The notes beneath the pieces were generated by a model, which did not search any database, was not told the origin of the DNA, and saw only the letters and a list, made by a program, of their open reading frames with translations. This document shows, piece after piece, positions 16,405 to 24,497 of a stretch of DNA of 26,563 bases (the stretch's first letter is position 1; each line of letters opens with the position of its first letter). Position numbers and translations under genes: made by a program. The stretch is taken from assembly GCA_965659715.1 (NCBI GenBank), contig CBFHXE010000031.1, forward strand, positions 1 through 26,563, in the 5' to 3' direction. Source of the stretch: CABZJG01 sp965659715. Lineage in GTDB: Bacteria; Pseudomonadota; Alphaproteobacteria; Rhodobacterales; Rhodobacteraceae.

Positions 16405-17634
16405 ATGCGCCGAGTGGTCGTCACAGGACTAGGGGTCGTTTCCTCTATAGGAAATAATGCAACAGAAGTGCTTGCCAGTCTCAGGGCAGGAAAGTCTGGC
16501 ATTACTGCCAATGCAGACATGCAAGAGCATGGCTTTCGCAGTCAGGTTGCAGGGTCGGTTGATTTGGATATTCGTGAACATGTTGACAAGCGGGTCTTAC
16601 GGTTCATGGGGCCGGGCGCAGCTTATGCCTTTCTGTCAATGGAGCAAGCAATTGCCGATGCTGGTTTGGAGGAAAGTGATATTTCAAATCCCCGCACTGG
16701 GTTGGTCGCCGGTTCTGGCGGGCCATCAACAAGTGCGATGCTGGCCGCGCATCAAGTTGTTTTGAAATCGGGCGCTCCAAAACGCATTGGACCTTTCGCA
16801 GTGCCGAAGTGTATGTCCTCGACGATTTCGGCAAATCTTTCTACGGCCTACAAAATCAAAGGGATTAATTACTCGATTACCTCAGCCTGCTCTACCTCGC
16901 TGCATTGTATAGGAAATGCTGCAGAGCAAATCATGTTAGGCAAGCAAGATGTGATGTTTGCAGGTGGCGGAGAAGAATTGGACTGGACCCTGTCCTGTTT
17001 GTTCGATGCGATGGGTGCAATGTCGAGTAAATATAATGATACGCCCGAGCGCGCCTCGCGGGCGTTTGACAGAGACCGTGATGGATTTGTGATTTCCGGC
17101 GGGGGCGGCATCGTTGTGCTTGAAGACCTTGAGCATGCGAAAGCCCGCGGCGCTAAAATCTATGCAGAAGTGACCGGATATGGTGCAACCTCGGATGGCC
17201 ATGATATGGTTTCCCCTTCTGGTGAAGGCGGTGAACGCGCGATGCGCGCGGCATTGAGCAGTCTGCAAGATGGACGTCAAGTTGGCTATATTAATGCCCA
17301 CGGCACATCGACCCCGGTTGGAGATGTAGGCGAGATAGAGGCAGTTCGACGCGTATTTGGTGAGGGCAGTACTCCATTGGTAAGCTCTACAAAGTCGATG
17401 ACTGGTCATAGTCAGGGGGCAACCGGAGCACAGGAGGCGATTTATTGCCTTTTGATGCTTGAACATAATTTCATTGCACCCTCGATCAATGTTGAAAATT
17501 TGGACCCTGCATTGAAGCCTTCTGAAATTGCGACCACATTGGTTGAGGACGCCAATCTAGATACGGTTATGACAAATAGTTTTGGCTTTGGTGGCACCAA
17601 TGGATCAATGCTACTGTCAAAATGCCGAGGGTAA
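16405..17634 (+). CDS. fabB: 3-oxoacyl-ACP synthase I
   Basis: FabB extends acyl-ACP with malonyl-ACP and is needed for elongation of the cis-3-decenoyl intermediate made by FabA. The 409 residues include the thiolase-fold triad: C162 in SACSTSLH, H299 in NAHGTSTP and H335 in MTGHSQGA. The C-terminal NSFGFGGTNGS is the usual oxyanion and gate loop. AAGGAG precedes the ATG by about 8 bases. The tight spacing with fabA (33 bases) and fabI (18 bases) supports one operon. Confidence 0.95.
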   Translation: MRRVVVTGLGVVSSIGNNATEVLASLRAGKSGITANADMQEHGFRSQVAGSVDLDIREHVDKRVLRFMGPGAAYAFLSMEQAIADAGLEESDISNPRTGLVAGSGGPSTSAMLAAHQVVLKSGAPKRIGPFAVPKCMSSTISANLSTAYKIKGINYSITSACSTSLHCIGNAAEQIMLGKQDVMFAGGGEELDWTLSCLFDAMGAMSSKYNDTPERASRAFDRDRDGFVISGGGGIVVLEDLEHAKARGAKIYAEVTGYGATSDGHDMVSPSGEGGERAMRAALSSLQDGRQVGYINAHGTSTPVGDVGEIEAVRRVFGEGSTPLVSSTKSMTGHSQGATGAQEAIYCLLMLEHNFIAPSINVENLDPALKPSEIATTLVEDANLDTVMTNSFGFGGTNGSMLLSKCRG

Positions 17635-17652
17635 CCAGAGGAACATAAGACT

Positions 17653-18444
17653 ATGACCGGACAGTTAGCAGGCAAACGCGGTTTGATTATGGGGGTGGCC
17701 AACGAGCGTTCAATCGCTTGGGGAATTGCCAAATCCATGCATGAATCAGGCGCTGAGTTGGCATTTACCTACCAAGGCGAAGCCTTTGGCAAAAGGCTTG
17801 CACCACTGGCCGCGTCAGTTGGGTCAGATTTCATGGTAGATGTCGATGTAACAGACGATGCTTCTTTGCAGGTTGCTTTTGACCAACTGGCCAGCCGCTG
17901 GCCCACAATTGATTTTTTGGTGCATGCCATAGCCTATTCGGACAAAAATGAATTGACCGGCCGGTTCATTAACACAAGTCGGGAAAACTTTAAAAACTCT
18001 CTCGACATATCAGCCTATTCCTTTGTCGAAGTTGCACGGCGCGCCTATCCGCTGATGCAGGAAAACGGTGGCACTCTGCTTACGCTAAGCTATCAGGGTT
18101 CAAACCGGGTGACGCCGTTTTATAACGTTATGGGCGTGGCCAAAGCGGCCCTAGAAGCAGCCACTAGATATCTCGCCAATGACTTGGGTCAAGACGGTAT
18201 TCGGGTCAATGCAATCTCTCCTGGTCCAATGAAAACATTAGCCGGTGCCGCGATTGGTGGCGCGCGCAAGACCTATAAGTTCACCGACCAAAATGCGCCT
18301 TTGGGTTCAAACGCAACGCTAGAGGCGGTCGGCGGGACGGCCGTTTATCTTGCGTCAGAAGCAGGTGCATTTACAACTGGTGAAATCATACGGGTCGACG
18401 GTGGGGTTCATATTTTGGGAATGCCACAAGCAGGCAATCTTTAA
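17653..18444 (+). CDS. fabI: Enoyl-ACP reductase (NADH)
   Basis: FabI reduces trans-2-enoyl-ACP in the last step of each fatty acid elongation round. The 263-residue short-chain dehydrogenase shows the FabI-type cofactor loop MGVANERSIAWGIA near 14-27, Y147 in LSYQGS, and the catalytic pair Y157 and K164 with six residues between them. The C-terminal region carries RVDGGVHILGM. This spacing separates FabI from FabL and from ordinary FabG. It is the third gene of the fab operon and ends 21 bases before a convergent gene. Confidence 0.93.
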   Translation: MTGQLAGKRGLIMGVANERSIAWGIAKSMHESGAELAFTYQGEAFGKRLAPLAASVGSDFMVDVDVTDDASLQVAFDQLASRWPTIDFLVHAIAYSDKNELTGRFINTSRENFKNSLDISAYSFVEVARRAYPLMQENGGTLLTLSYQGSNRVTPFYNVMGVAKAALEAATRYLANDLGQDGIRVNAISPGPMKTLAGAAIGGARKTYKFTDQNAPLGSNATLEAVGGTAVYLASEAGAFTTGEIIRVDGGVHILGMPQAGNL

Positions 18445-18465
18445 AGCACGACATTCTGCGCAGCT

Positions 18466-18981
18466 TCAAAACCACTGACCAGGTTCAATCAAGCCCAAGT
18501 CAAGCAGTTGGCTAGAATGCCACTTGAAGTGTGTTGAATGCTCCCATGACAGATCTTTAATCTCTGATTTAGAGTCTGGGTTGCTCATCAAAGCTTTGGC
18601 TGCGCGAAACGAAACAATCGCAGCGGTTAGATTATTGTGCCAGGAGCAAGCATAGGTATTATATTCTTGATTATCAAAGGTGTAATTTTTGGATATGTTG
18701 ATCCCCTTATTGGCTTTGAAAATTGAAATTCGATCAATTTTTCTTTTCTCATAGGGAGCGTATTCCTCAAAGCGCCAGCGCAGTCCTCCGAAAAAATCTA
18801 GCTGGCGATTCATAGCGCGATGGGTCTGCGGGTCAGAACGCGCCATCGCAAAATAACCCGCCTCGTCAAGGTATGCATTTTCTGTTAAAGTAGCTTCCGC
18901 TGGGTTTGTGAAGTCTTTCGTGTAGATATCCACAACAAAAGTGAGCATGGCCTCTCGACGTTCTTCGCTATGAAAATTCAA
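18466..18981 (-). CDS. C-terminal fragment of the split gene
   Basis: This is the downstream piece, 171 residues if begun at the TTG at 18981, or 160 from the ATG at 18948, which has GAGAGG very close upstream. The coding signal continues upstream of both starts to the TAA at 19051-19053, so neither start gives the ancestral protein. It is soluble, rich in Trp, His and aromatic residues, and ends in EPGQWF. Function unknown. Confidence 0.4.
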   Translation of the reverse strand: MNFHSEERREAMLTFVVDIYTKDFTNPAEATLTENAYLDEAGYFAMARSDPQTHRAMNRQLDFFGGLRWRFEEYAPYEKRKIDRISIFKANKGINISKNYTFDNQEYNTYACSWHNNLTAAIVSFRAAKALMSNPDSKSEIKDLSWEHSTHFKWHSSQLLDLGLIEPGQWF

Positions 18982-19050
18982 TAATTCCGCTACCGAGCGG
19001 GTTTCGCAAAATGGGAAGAAAAGGTATTCTGCGTTATAACAAAAGTTAAC

Positions 19051-19362
19051 TTATTGGCCTGACGCTAAAATATTGATTTTATTTATTATAGCGCTCACTT
19101 CTGATGAATTAAATAGGTCAACATAGACTGAAACTAACTTGTTTTTAATCTCTGACGGCAGTGTGGGCATAGCCTTGGTGAAAATGATGATTTCAACGAA
19201 ACCTAATTTTGAATGGTGTAAAATAGTTGAAGCAAGCTCTACTTCGTCCTCAGCAAAAATCAGGGCAATTGGACCTTTCTGAAGGTGATTTTTTGCTGAT
19301 TTGAAAAAATCATCAAGGCTTTCATAATCCATAAATACACACTCATATTGGGGTTCGCGCAA
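19051..19362 (-). CDS. N-terminal fragment of the split gene
   Basis: This is the upstream 103-residue piece ending at the in-frame TAA. It begins at a TTG directly after an in-frame TGA; an ATG at 19332 is the other possible start. Neither has a clear ribosome site. The segment resembles an alpha/beta fold with GPIALIFAEDEVELA and VEIIIFTKAM strands. It may be translated as a short protein, but it looks like part of a longer one. Confidence 0.4.
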   Translation of the reverse strand: MREPQYECVFMDYESLDDFFKSAKNHLQKGPIALIFAEDEVELASTILHHSKLGFVEIIIFTKAMPTLPSEIKNKLVSVYVDLFNSSEVSAIINKINILASGQ

Positions 19363-19445
19363 TCAAAATTAAAAAACAACTTATTGCAAGTTTCTTCGAA
19401 TCTAGTGTATCGGGCATTAAATTTCACCAAACTGGACCGTTTTGC

Positions 19446-20768
19446 ATGAGCACGTCAAAAAAAGTATTTGTGAAGACATATGGCTGTCAAATGAATGTTT
19501 ATGATAGCGAACGCATGGTCGAAGCGCTGGGCAGCAAGGGGTATGAACAAACCACGAAGCCTGAAGATGCAGATATGATTTTGCTGAACACCTGCCATAT
19601 TCGCGAAAAAGCTGCAGAAAAGGTATATTCAGAACTGGGCCGGTTCAAAGAGCTCAAAGCCGAAAAACCTAATCTAAAAATCGGTGTCGCCGGATGTGTT
19701 GCTCAGGCCGAAGGTGAAGAAATAATGCGCCGCCAGCCAATGGTTGATTTGGTAGTAGGTCCCCAAAGTTATCACCGCTTACCTGAGCTTGAGGCAAAAC
19801 TGGAAAATGGCGGTAAATCAATCGAGACAGATTTCCCCGAAGAAGATAAATTCGCAATTCTCAAAGATCGACCAAAAGGCAAACGAGCACCGAGTGCTTT
19901 TTTGACGGTTCAAGAGGGCTGTGATAAATTTTGTGCTTTTTGTGTAGTGCCATATACTCGGGGCGCCGAAGTTTCGCGGCCGGCTGAGCAGATTTTATCT
20001 GAAGCAAGAGGATTGGTCGATCGGGGTGTGCGAGAGATCACCTTGTTAGGGCAAAACGTGAATGCCTACCATGGTATTGGTGCAAAGGGTGCAGAATGGT
20101 CATTGGCTCGTCTGATCTGGGCTCTAAATGAGATCGATGGCTTGCAGCGCATACGTTTTACCACCAGCCACCCCAATGACATGGCTGATGATTTAATCGA
20201 GGCACATGCAACTTGCACCAAGTTGATGCCGTATTTGCATCTTCCAGTGCAATCAGGGTCAAACAAGATTTTGAAACGTATGAACCGCTCACATACAGCC
20301 GAAAGTTATCTCAAACTTATTGAAAAAATCCGTGAAGCGAGACCAGATATTTTACTTTCGGGTGATTTTATAGTGGGTTTTCCGGAAGAAACAGAGGAAG
20401 ATTTTGAAGATACGATGGATTTGATCAAAGAAGTTAAATATGGTCAGGCCTTTTCGTTTAAATATTCAACCCGCCCGGGGACGCCCGCCGCTGAGCGCAA
20501 ACAAGTTCCAGAGAGTTTAAAAACAGAAAGATTACATCGACTGCAAGCTTTGATTGCGAAGCAGCAGAGTGAAATACAGGATCAGATGGTAGGACGCACT
20601 GTCAGTGTGCTCTTTGAAAAAAAAGGTCGCTTTGATGGTCAAATGGTCGGTAAGTCAGAATATTTGCATGCTGTCCATGTTACATCAGATGACGTCGCAA
20701 TTGGCTCTTTGGAGCCAGTACGAATCACCAAAAGTAAAGTGAACTCGTTAACTGGAGAGGTCATTTGA
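19446..20768 (+). CDS. miaB: tRNA-2-methylthio-N6-dimethylallyladenosine synthase
   Basis: MiaB adds a methylthio group to i6A37 of tRNAs reading UNN codons, using S-adenosylmethionine and two iron-sulfur clusters. The 440 residues have all three parts. The N-terminal cluster ligands are C14, C50 and C84. The radical-SAM motif is C159, C163 and C166 in GCDKFCAFC, and a C-terminal TRAM domain covers about 375-438. Product use of SAM links it loosely to metK downstream. The ATG at 19446 fits the family N-terminus (KKVFVKTYGCQMN); no strong ribosome site is visible. It is divergent from the split gene. Confidence 0.95.
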   Translation: MSTSKKVFVKTYGCQMNVYDSERMVEALGSKGYEQTTKPEDADMILLNTCHIREKAAEKVYSELGRFKELKAEKPNLKIGVAGCVAQAEGEEIMRRQPMVDLVVGPQSYHRLPELEAKLENGGKSIETDFPEEDKFAILKDRPKGKRAPSAFLTVQEGCDKFCAFCVVPYTRGAEVSRPAEQILSEARGLVDRGVREITLLGQNVNAYHGIGAKGAEWSLARLIWALNEIDGLQRIRFTTSHPNDMADDLIEAHATCTKLMPYLHLPVQSGSNKILKRMNRSHTAESYLKLIEKIREARPDILLSGDFIVGFPEETEEDFEDTMDLIKEVKYGQAFSFKYSTRPGTPAAERKQVPESLKTERLHRLQALIAKQQSEIQDQMVGRTVSVLFEKKGRFDGQMVGKSEYLHAVHVTSDDVAIGSLEPVRITKSKVNSLTGEVI

Positions 20769-20984
20769 TCCGAGAGATGATTTTATCCTCACAGTAGGCC
20801 AATTGTTTTTTGTCAAAAATTTCTACGAAATTCGATTTTGAGCCGTTCTGTTGCCATTATAGCCGCAATGTAGATAGGCTAATTAGGAATTTACAAAAGT
20901 CTTGAAATTAGTTATTTAAGATATAACTTTAATACAATAGTATATAGAAATTATTTCCAAATTAACATAGCTTGATGTTCTGCG
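20769..20984 (+). other. AT-rich intergenic region before the OmpA-domain gene
   Basis: The 216 bases between miaB and the next gene are AT-rich and show no coding frame. TACAAT at 20933-20938 is a good -10 match, but no convincing -35 element lies 16-18 bases before it. The region most likely holds the promoter of the two envelope genes that follow. Confidence 0.4.
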
Positions 20985-21545
20985 ATGCATTTTTTTAAAT
21001 TTATGATTCTTATTTTTTGTGATACCCGAAGTGTTTTTAGTGGAATGCTTCTTTGGGCTATCACTTCTTCAAACGTTGCTTTGGCTCAGCAAAATTACGT
21101 ACCAGGTATTTGGGTTGACCCTGATGGATGTCAGCACTGGGTTATGGACGATGGAGCAGAAGGTTACATGACGCCGCATGTGACCAGAGACGGCCGTCCA
21201 GTTTGTGAAAAAAGATCTTTATGTGCTGAATTGGCTGGCGATCAGCTTTTCAAAACTGATAGCGCGATATTAACATCGGCGTCCAAACGCCAGCTTAGAG
21301 ATTTTTTTAAATCTGCTGAGAAATTTCAATTCGTTATCATTGGGCATACAGATAGCCGCACCTCAAAGCTTTACAATATGCAGTTGTCTAAATCGCGTGC
21401 AGCAGCTGTTGCATCAATTGGAAAATCTGTTGGGGCAAAGATTTTAGCGGTCCAAGCCTTTGGTGAAACACAACCAAAAATGTCTAATGCAACCGTTGCT
21501 GGCATGGCGCAAAATCGCCGCGTAGAAATTATTTGTGTGTCTTAG
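20985..21545 (+). CDS. OmpA-domain envelope protein with DGCQHW module
   Basis: A 186-residue exported protein. A hydrophobic N-terminus ending in NVALA-QQ near residue 35 looks like a signal peptide, placing it in the periplasm or outer membrane. Residues 40-75 hold the module GIWVDPDGCQHWVMDDGAEG ending in GRPVC. The rest is an OmpA peptidoglycan-binding domain: GHTDS near 125, LSKSRAAAV near 138, GETQP and NRRVEI near 178, with the usual Asp and Arg for diaminopimelate binding. The ribosome site is weak, and starts at 21003 or 21045 are possible. The next gene begins one base after the stop and repeats the module, so the pair is probably translationally coupled. Confidence 0.8.
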   Translation: MHFFKFMILIFCDTRSVFSGMLLWAITSSNVALAQQNYVPGIWVDPDGCQHWVMDDGAEGYMTPHVTRDGRPVCEKRSLCAELAGDQLFKTDSAILTSASKRQLRDFFKSAEKFQFVIIGHTDSRTSKLYNMQLSKSRAAAVASIGKSVGAKILAVQAFGETQPKMSNATVAGMAQNRRVEIICVS

Positions 21546-21546
21546 C

Positions 21547-21882
21547 ATGAAATCAAATACTTACATTAGCAGGTTCTTTTTGCTACTCACTCTTTGTTTT
21601 TTGATTGGCTGCGCAAGTGGAGAATTAGAGTCTTTTGGCTCAGCAAATAAGGATAAAAGTAAAGACGGTATGTTTGGTAAAAAAGACTTAAAAGACCTAA
21701 AGGCTGGTATCTGGATTGACCCAAATGGCTGTCAGCATTGGATCATCGACGATGGCGTGGAGGGGTATTTGTCACAGCGGTTATTGCGAAATGGAAAACC
21801 GCTTTGTTTGGATGATTTTACCCCAAATTTAGCAACTGGGGGGTTTAAAGACGGCGAGGCCTTTATAGGAGACTTACTTTAG
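21547..21882 (+). CDS. Small lipoprotein with the same DGCQHW module
   Basis: A 111-residue predicted lipoprotein. The N-terminus MKSNTYISRFFLLLTL ends in the lipobox LIGC, so Cys 22 should be lipidated. A Lys/Asp/Gly-rich linker follows. Then comes the module GIWIDPNGCQHWIIDDGVEG with GKPLC, closely matching the one in the preceding protein, but no OmpA domain follows it. The ATG at 21547 stands one base after the previous stop; a GTG at 21535 would be inside that gene. Function unknown. It seems to be a paralog that kept only the module and a membrane anchor. Confidence 0.75.
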   Translation: MKSNTYISRFFLLLTLCFLIGCASGELESFGSANKDKSKDGMFGKKDLKDLKAGIWIDPNGCQHWIIDDGVEGYLSQRLLRNGKPLCLDDFTPNLATGGFKDGEAFIGDLL

Positions 21883-21980
21883 GAAAAAGTCCGGTTTGCA
21901 AGATGGTTACTTTTCGGTCTGCTTTTGAGTTTTCTTTTTAATATTTTTGACCATAAGCTTGCATTTTTGGCGGATGCTTG

Positions 21981-22000
21981 ACACCATAGGTGTAATTACA
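21981..22000. promoter_or_regulatory. Two overlapping palindromes before phoH
   Basis: ACACCATAGGTGT at 21981-21993 is an inverted repeat (ACACC, GGTGT), and TGTAATTACA at 21991-22000 is a perfect 10-base palindrome sharing TGT with it. TTGACA at 21979-21984 overlaps as a possible -35. They lie 15-35 bases before the phoH start. An operator role is an inference; short palindromes can occur by chance. Confidence 0.35.
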
Positions 22001-22014
22001 AGCAGGAGCAGCAT

Positions 22015-23025
22015 GTGGCGCTAAGTTCGCTAAACCACCCCATCGAAAGTGACACCCCTTCGCAAGAATTGATTGATTTTCCCGACAATCGTTTAATGAT
22101 TGATCTTTGCGGTGAGTTTGATCGCAACCTAGCCAAGATTGAAAGTAAACTTTCAGTACAGCTTATACGTCGCGGCAACCAAGTCGCAGTGATTGGCGCC
22201 GAGGAAGACCGCCAAGACGCGGTGTCCGTTTTGCAACGGCTTTATCAACGTCTTGAAATGGGGCGTCCCGTAGAGTTAGTGGATGTCGACCGCGAACTGC
22301 GGATGGGATCAGCATCAGAAAATTCAAAGGCAATTGAAAAAAGACGAACGGATATGTCCTCATCTGACCGAGTTGAAATTAAAACACGCAAAAAGTCTGT
22401 TGAGCCGCGCACAGATGCACAAAAAGCCTATGTTCGCGCAATGCTGTCGCATGAGCTTGCCTTTGGGATTGGCCCTGCGGGGACCGGGAAAACCTACTTG
22501 GCCGTTGCTGTTGCCGTATCTAAGTTTATTGCAGGAGAGGTGGACCGGATTGTTCTAAGCCGGCCTGCGGTAGAAGCGGGTGAGAAGCTGGGCTATTTGC
22601 CGGGCGATATGAAAGATAAAGTCGATCCCTATATGCAGCCGCTTTATGATGCGTTAAATGATTTCTTGCCCGGTAAGCAATTGGCAAAGCTCATTGAAGA
22701 AAAACGTATTGAAATTGCGCCTTTGGCATTTATGCGCGGGCGTACTTTGTCGCACGCCTTTGTGGTCTTAGATGAAGCCCAGAATACAACCTCAATGCAG
22801 ATGAAAATGTTTCTGACAAGATTGGGTGAAGGCTCGCGGATGGTCATTACAGGGGATAGAACGCAAATAGATTTACCACGCGGCGTGAATTCTGGTTTGA
22901 TTGACGCAGAACGTTTTTTGAAGCATCTGCCGAAAATCAGTTTTAATTATTTCACGTCAAAGGATGTGGTAAGGCATCCTCTGGTAGCCGCGATAATCGA
23001 TGCCTATGATAGGGGATCAGATTGA
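22015..23025 (+). CDS. phoH: PhoH family ATPase
   Basis: This 336-residue cytoplasmic protein is the PhoH/YbeZ type ATPase, usually found next to YbeY and thought to work with it in RNA or ribosome quality control. Walker A is GPAGTGKT at 153-160 and Walker B is VVLDEAQN with D253 and E254. An N-terminal part (about 1-110) with a KH-like segment precedes the ATPase domain. The start is a GTG with AGGAG 6 bases upstream; an overlapping ATG at 22013 gives only two more codons before a stop. It is the first of the phoH-ybeY-corC-lnt run. Confidence 0.92.
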   Translation: MALSSLNHPIESDTPSQELIDFPDNRLMIDLCGEFDRNLAKIESKLSVQLIRRGNQVAVIGAEEDRQDAVSVLQRLYQRLEMGRPVELVDVDRELRMGSASENSKAIEKRRTDMSSSDRVEIKTRKKSVEPRTDAQKAYVRAMLSHELAFGIGPAGTGKTYLAVAVAVSKFIAGEVDRIVLSRPAVEAGEKLGYLPGDMKDKVDPYMQPLYDALNDFLPGKQLAKLIEEKRIEIAPLAFMRGRTLSHAFVVLDEAQNTTSMQMKMFLTRLGEGSRMVITGDRTQIDLPRGVNSGLIDAERFLKHLPKISFNYFTSKDVVRHPLVAAIIDAYDRGSD

Positions 23026-23068
23026 TAGGTATCATTTTAAGATTAGGCATTTTAGGTGTGCGGACAAA

Positions 23069-23563
23069 ATGCCGGTTGAGATAGTAATCGAAGACAAAAG
23101 ATGGGCTGATGTTGCATTTGAGCAGCTTTGTGATTGTGCTGTCGCGGCAGCACTGAGCACTTTTGATCTGGATCCATGCTTATTCTCGGTTGAAATATTG
23201 GCTTGCGACGACACGCGCATAGCCCTCCTTAACCGTGATTTTCGCGGCCAAGCTAAGCCGACCAATGTTTTAAGCTGGCCGTCAGCCGAGCGAGCGGCTT
23301 CAAAAGATGGTGATGCGCCAATATTACCTTGTGTAGAAAGAGATACAGAATTGGGCGATATCGCGATATCTTATGATACCTGTGTGCGTGAGGCTATCCA
23401 AGCTGGAAAGCCTTTGGCAGATCACCTGCTGCATCTTGTTGTTCACGCGACCTTGCATTTACTTGGATATGATCATCAGCGTGACCAAGATGCCACGTTA
23501 ATGGAAAGAATTGAAGTTAAGACACTTGGCAAACTAGGGGTTGCTAACCCATATTGTGCGTAA
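23069..23563 (+). CDS. ybeY: Endoribonuclease YbeY
   Basis: YbeY is a zinc-dependent endoribonuclease needed for 16S rRNA 3'-end maturation and ribosome quality control. The 164 residues end with the metal site H126, H130 and H136 in HATLHLLGYDH. The ATG at 23069 gives the usual N-terminus (MPVEIVIEDKRW), 43 bases after phoH. A longer frame from 23000 overlaps phoH and adds atypical residues. AGGTG lies rather far, about 11 bases upstream. Confidence 0.9.
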   Translation: MPVEIVIEDKRWADVAFEQLCDCAVAAALSTFDLDPCLFSVEILACDDTRIALLNRDFRGQAKPTNVLSWPSAERAASKDGDAPILPCVERDTELGDIAISYDTCVREAIQAGKPLADHLLHLVVHATLHLLGYDHQRDQDATLMERIEVKTLGKLGVANPYCA

Positions 23564-23596
23564 GGGCGGACTGCGTCTTTATTTTGGACAGGATAA

Positions 23597-24487
23597 ATGG
23601 ACGACATAGACGGATCCTCTAGAGCAGCGCAGAGCGCGCAGCTCATTGGGCAAGACAGATCATTTTGGCGCCGAGCGATAGATCGGGTATTTGCCAAAAA
23701 TCGTAATGTGCAAAACTCTGGTGCAGATGGCAGTCGAGCGCCTGCGCTAGAGCCAAATAATCAACGCGGCATGATCAATTTGCGTCGCTTGCAGGTCGAA
23801 GACGTTGCGATCCCCAAAGCGGAGATTGTTGCAGTGTCCGAAAGCATTTCCAAAGAAGAGTTGGTCAAGGTTTTCCGCGATAGCGGCTTGACCCGAATAC
23901 CGGTTTATTCGGGAACATTAGATACCCCGGTTGGAATGGCGCATCTAAAAGATTTTGCCCTGAAATATGGGTTTCAGGATGACGCAGAGAGCTTTGAGTT
24001 GGCGCCCATGTTGCGCCCGCTTCTGTTTGTTCCTTTGTCTATGCCGATTGGTGTTCTGCTGGCCAAAATGCAAACTGAACGACGTCATATGGCTTTGGTC
24101 ATTGACGAATACGGAGGCGTTGACGGCTTGGTGACAATCGAGGATTTGATCGAGCAGGTGGTTGGTGAGATTGAAGACGAACATGATTCTGACGAGGATA
24201 CTTTTTGGATAATCGAAAAGGCTGATCAGTATTTAGTTTTGGCAAAAACACCGCTTGAGGATTTTTCTTCCTTTACCCAGATAGATTTTACACAAGGCAA
24301 AGACATTGATGCCGAGGAAGTGGAAACTTTAGGGGGCCTTGTCTTTATGCTGGCGGGCCGGGTTCCAGTACGGGGCGAGGTAATCCAACACCCGCAAGGC
24401 GCTGAGTTTGAAGTTGTTGACGCTGATCCGCGCCGGATTAAGCGATTACGCGTTAGATTGCACGGCATAACCAAGGCAGCAGAATAA
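23597..24487 (+). CDS. corC: HlyC/CorC family protein with CBS pair
   Basis: The 296 residues lack membrane segments and show a pair of CBS domains (about 75-195) and a C-terminal CorC_HlyC domain (about 208-290) with EVETLGGLVFMLAGRVPVRG. The block DEYGGVDGLVTIEDLIEQ marks the second CBS unit. The family is linked to magnesium and cobalt efflux; its exact role outside enterobacteria is unclear. It is often labelled hemolysin C without evidence of haemolysis. It sits 33 bases after ybeY and a few bases before lnt, in the conserved operon order. AGGA stands just before the ATG. Confidence 0.88.
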   Translation: MDDIDGSSRAAQSAQLIGQDRSFWRRAIDRVFAKNRNVQNSGADGSRAPALEPNNQRGMINLRRLQVEDVAIPKAEIVAVSESISKEELVKVFRDSGLTRIPVYSGTLDTPVGMAHLKDFALKYGFQDDAESFELAPMLRPLLFVPLSMPIGVLLAKMQTERRHMALVIDEYGGVDGLVTIEDLIEQVVGEIEDEHDSDEDTFWIIEKADQYLVLAKTPLEDFSSFTQIDFTQGKDIDAEEVETLGGLVFMLAGRVPVRGEVIQHPQGAEFEVVDADPRRIKRLRVRLHGITKAAE

Positions 24488-24497
24488 GGCCGTGTCC

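Larger units (their letters stand above)
18466..19362 (-). pseudogene. Conserved unknown gene split by one in-frame TAA
   Basis: One minus-strand frame runs from a TTG at 19362 to the stop at 18466-18468, about 298 codons, interrupted only by TAA at 19051-19053. The 23 codons just after that stop have no start codon yet read like good protein (CYNAEYLFFPFCETRS), continuing into EERREAML, FFGGLRWRFEEY and HSSQLLDLGLIEPGQWF. The first part contains PIALIFAEDEVELASTILHH. From memory, Roseobacters carry a single protein with both halves, with PGQW in front of the CYNAEYLF segment; this is not verified here. The first half recalls the N-terminus of GT2-like glycosyltransferases (Glyco_tranf_2_4), a weak inference. 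The gene is AT-richer than its neighbours. It is either a recent nonsense pseudogene, a sequencing artefact, or two products. Confidence 0.7.

Noticed and set aside
16936..17466. Long minus-strand open frame of 176 codons inside fabB
   Set aside because: It is antisense to the catalytic part of fabB and shows no protein-like pattern.
19051..19053. Programmed stop-codon readthrough or selenocysteine/pyrrolysine use
   Set aside because: The stop is TAA followed by G, which is not a known efficient readthrough context, and no recoding element is visible; a nonsense change is simpler.
23000..23068. Longer start for ybeY overlapping phoH
   Set aside because: The added residues do not resemble the YbeY N-terminus, and the ATG at 23069 gives the usual family start.
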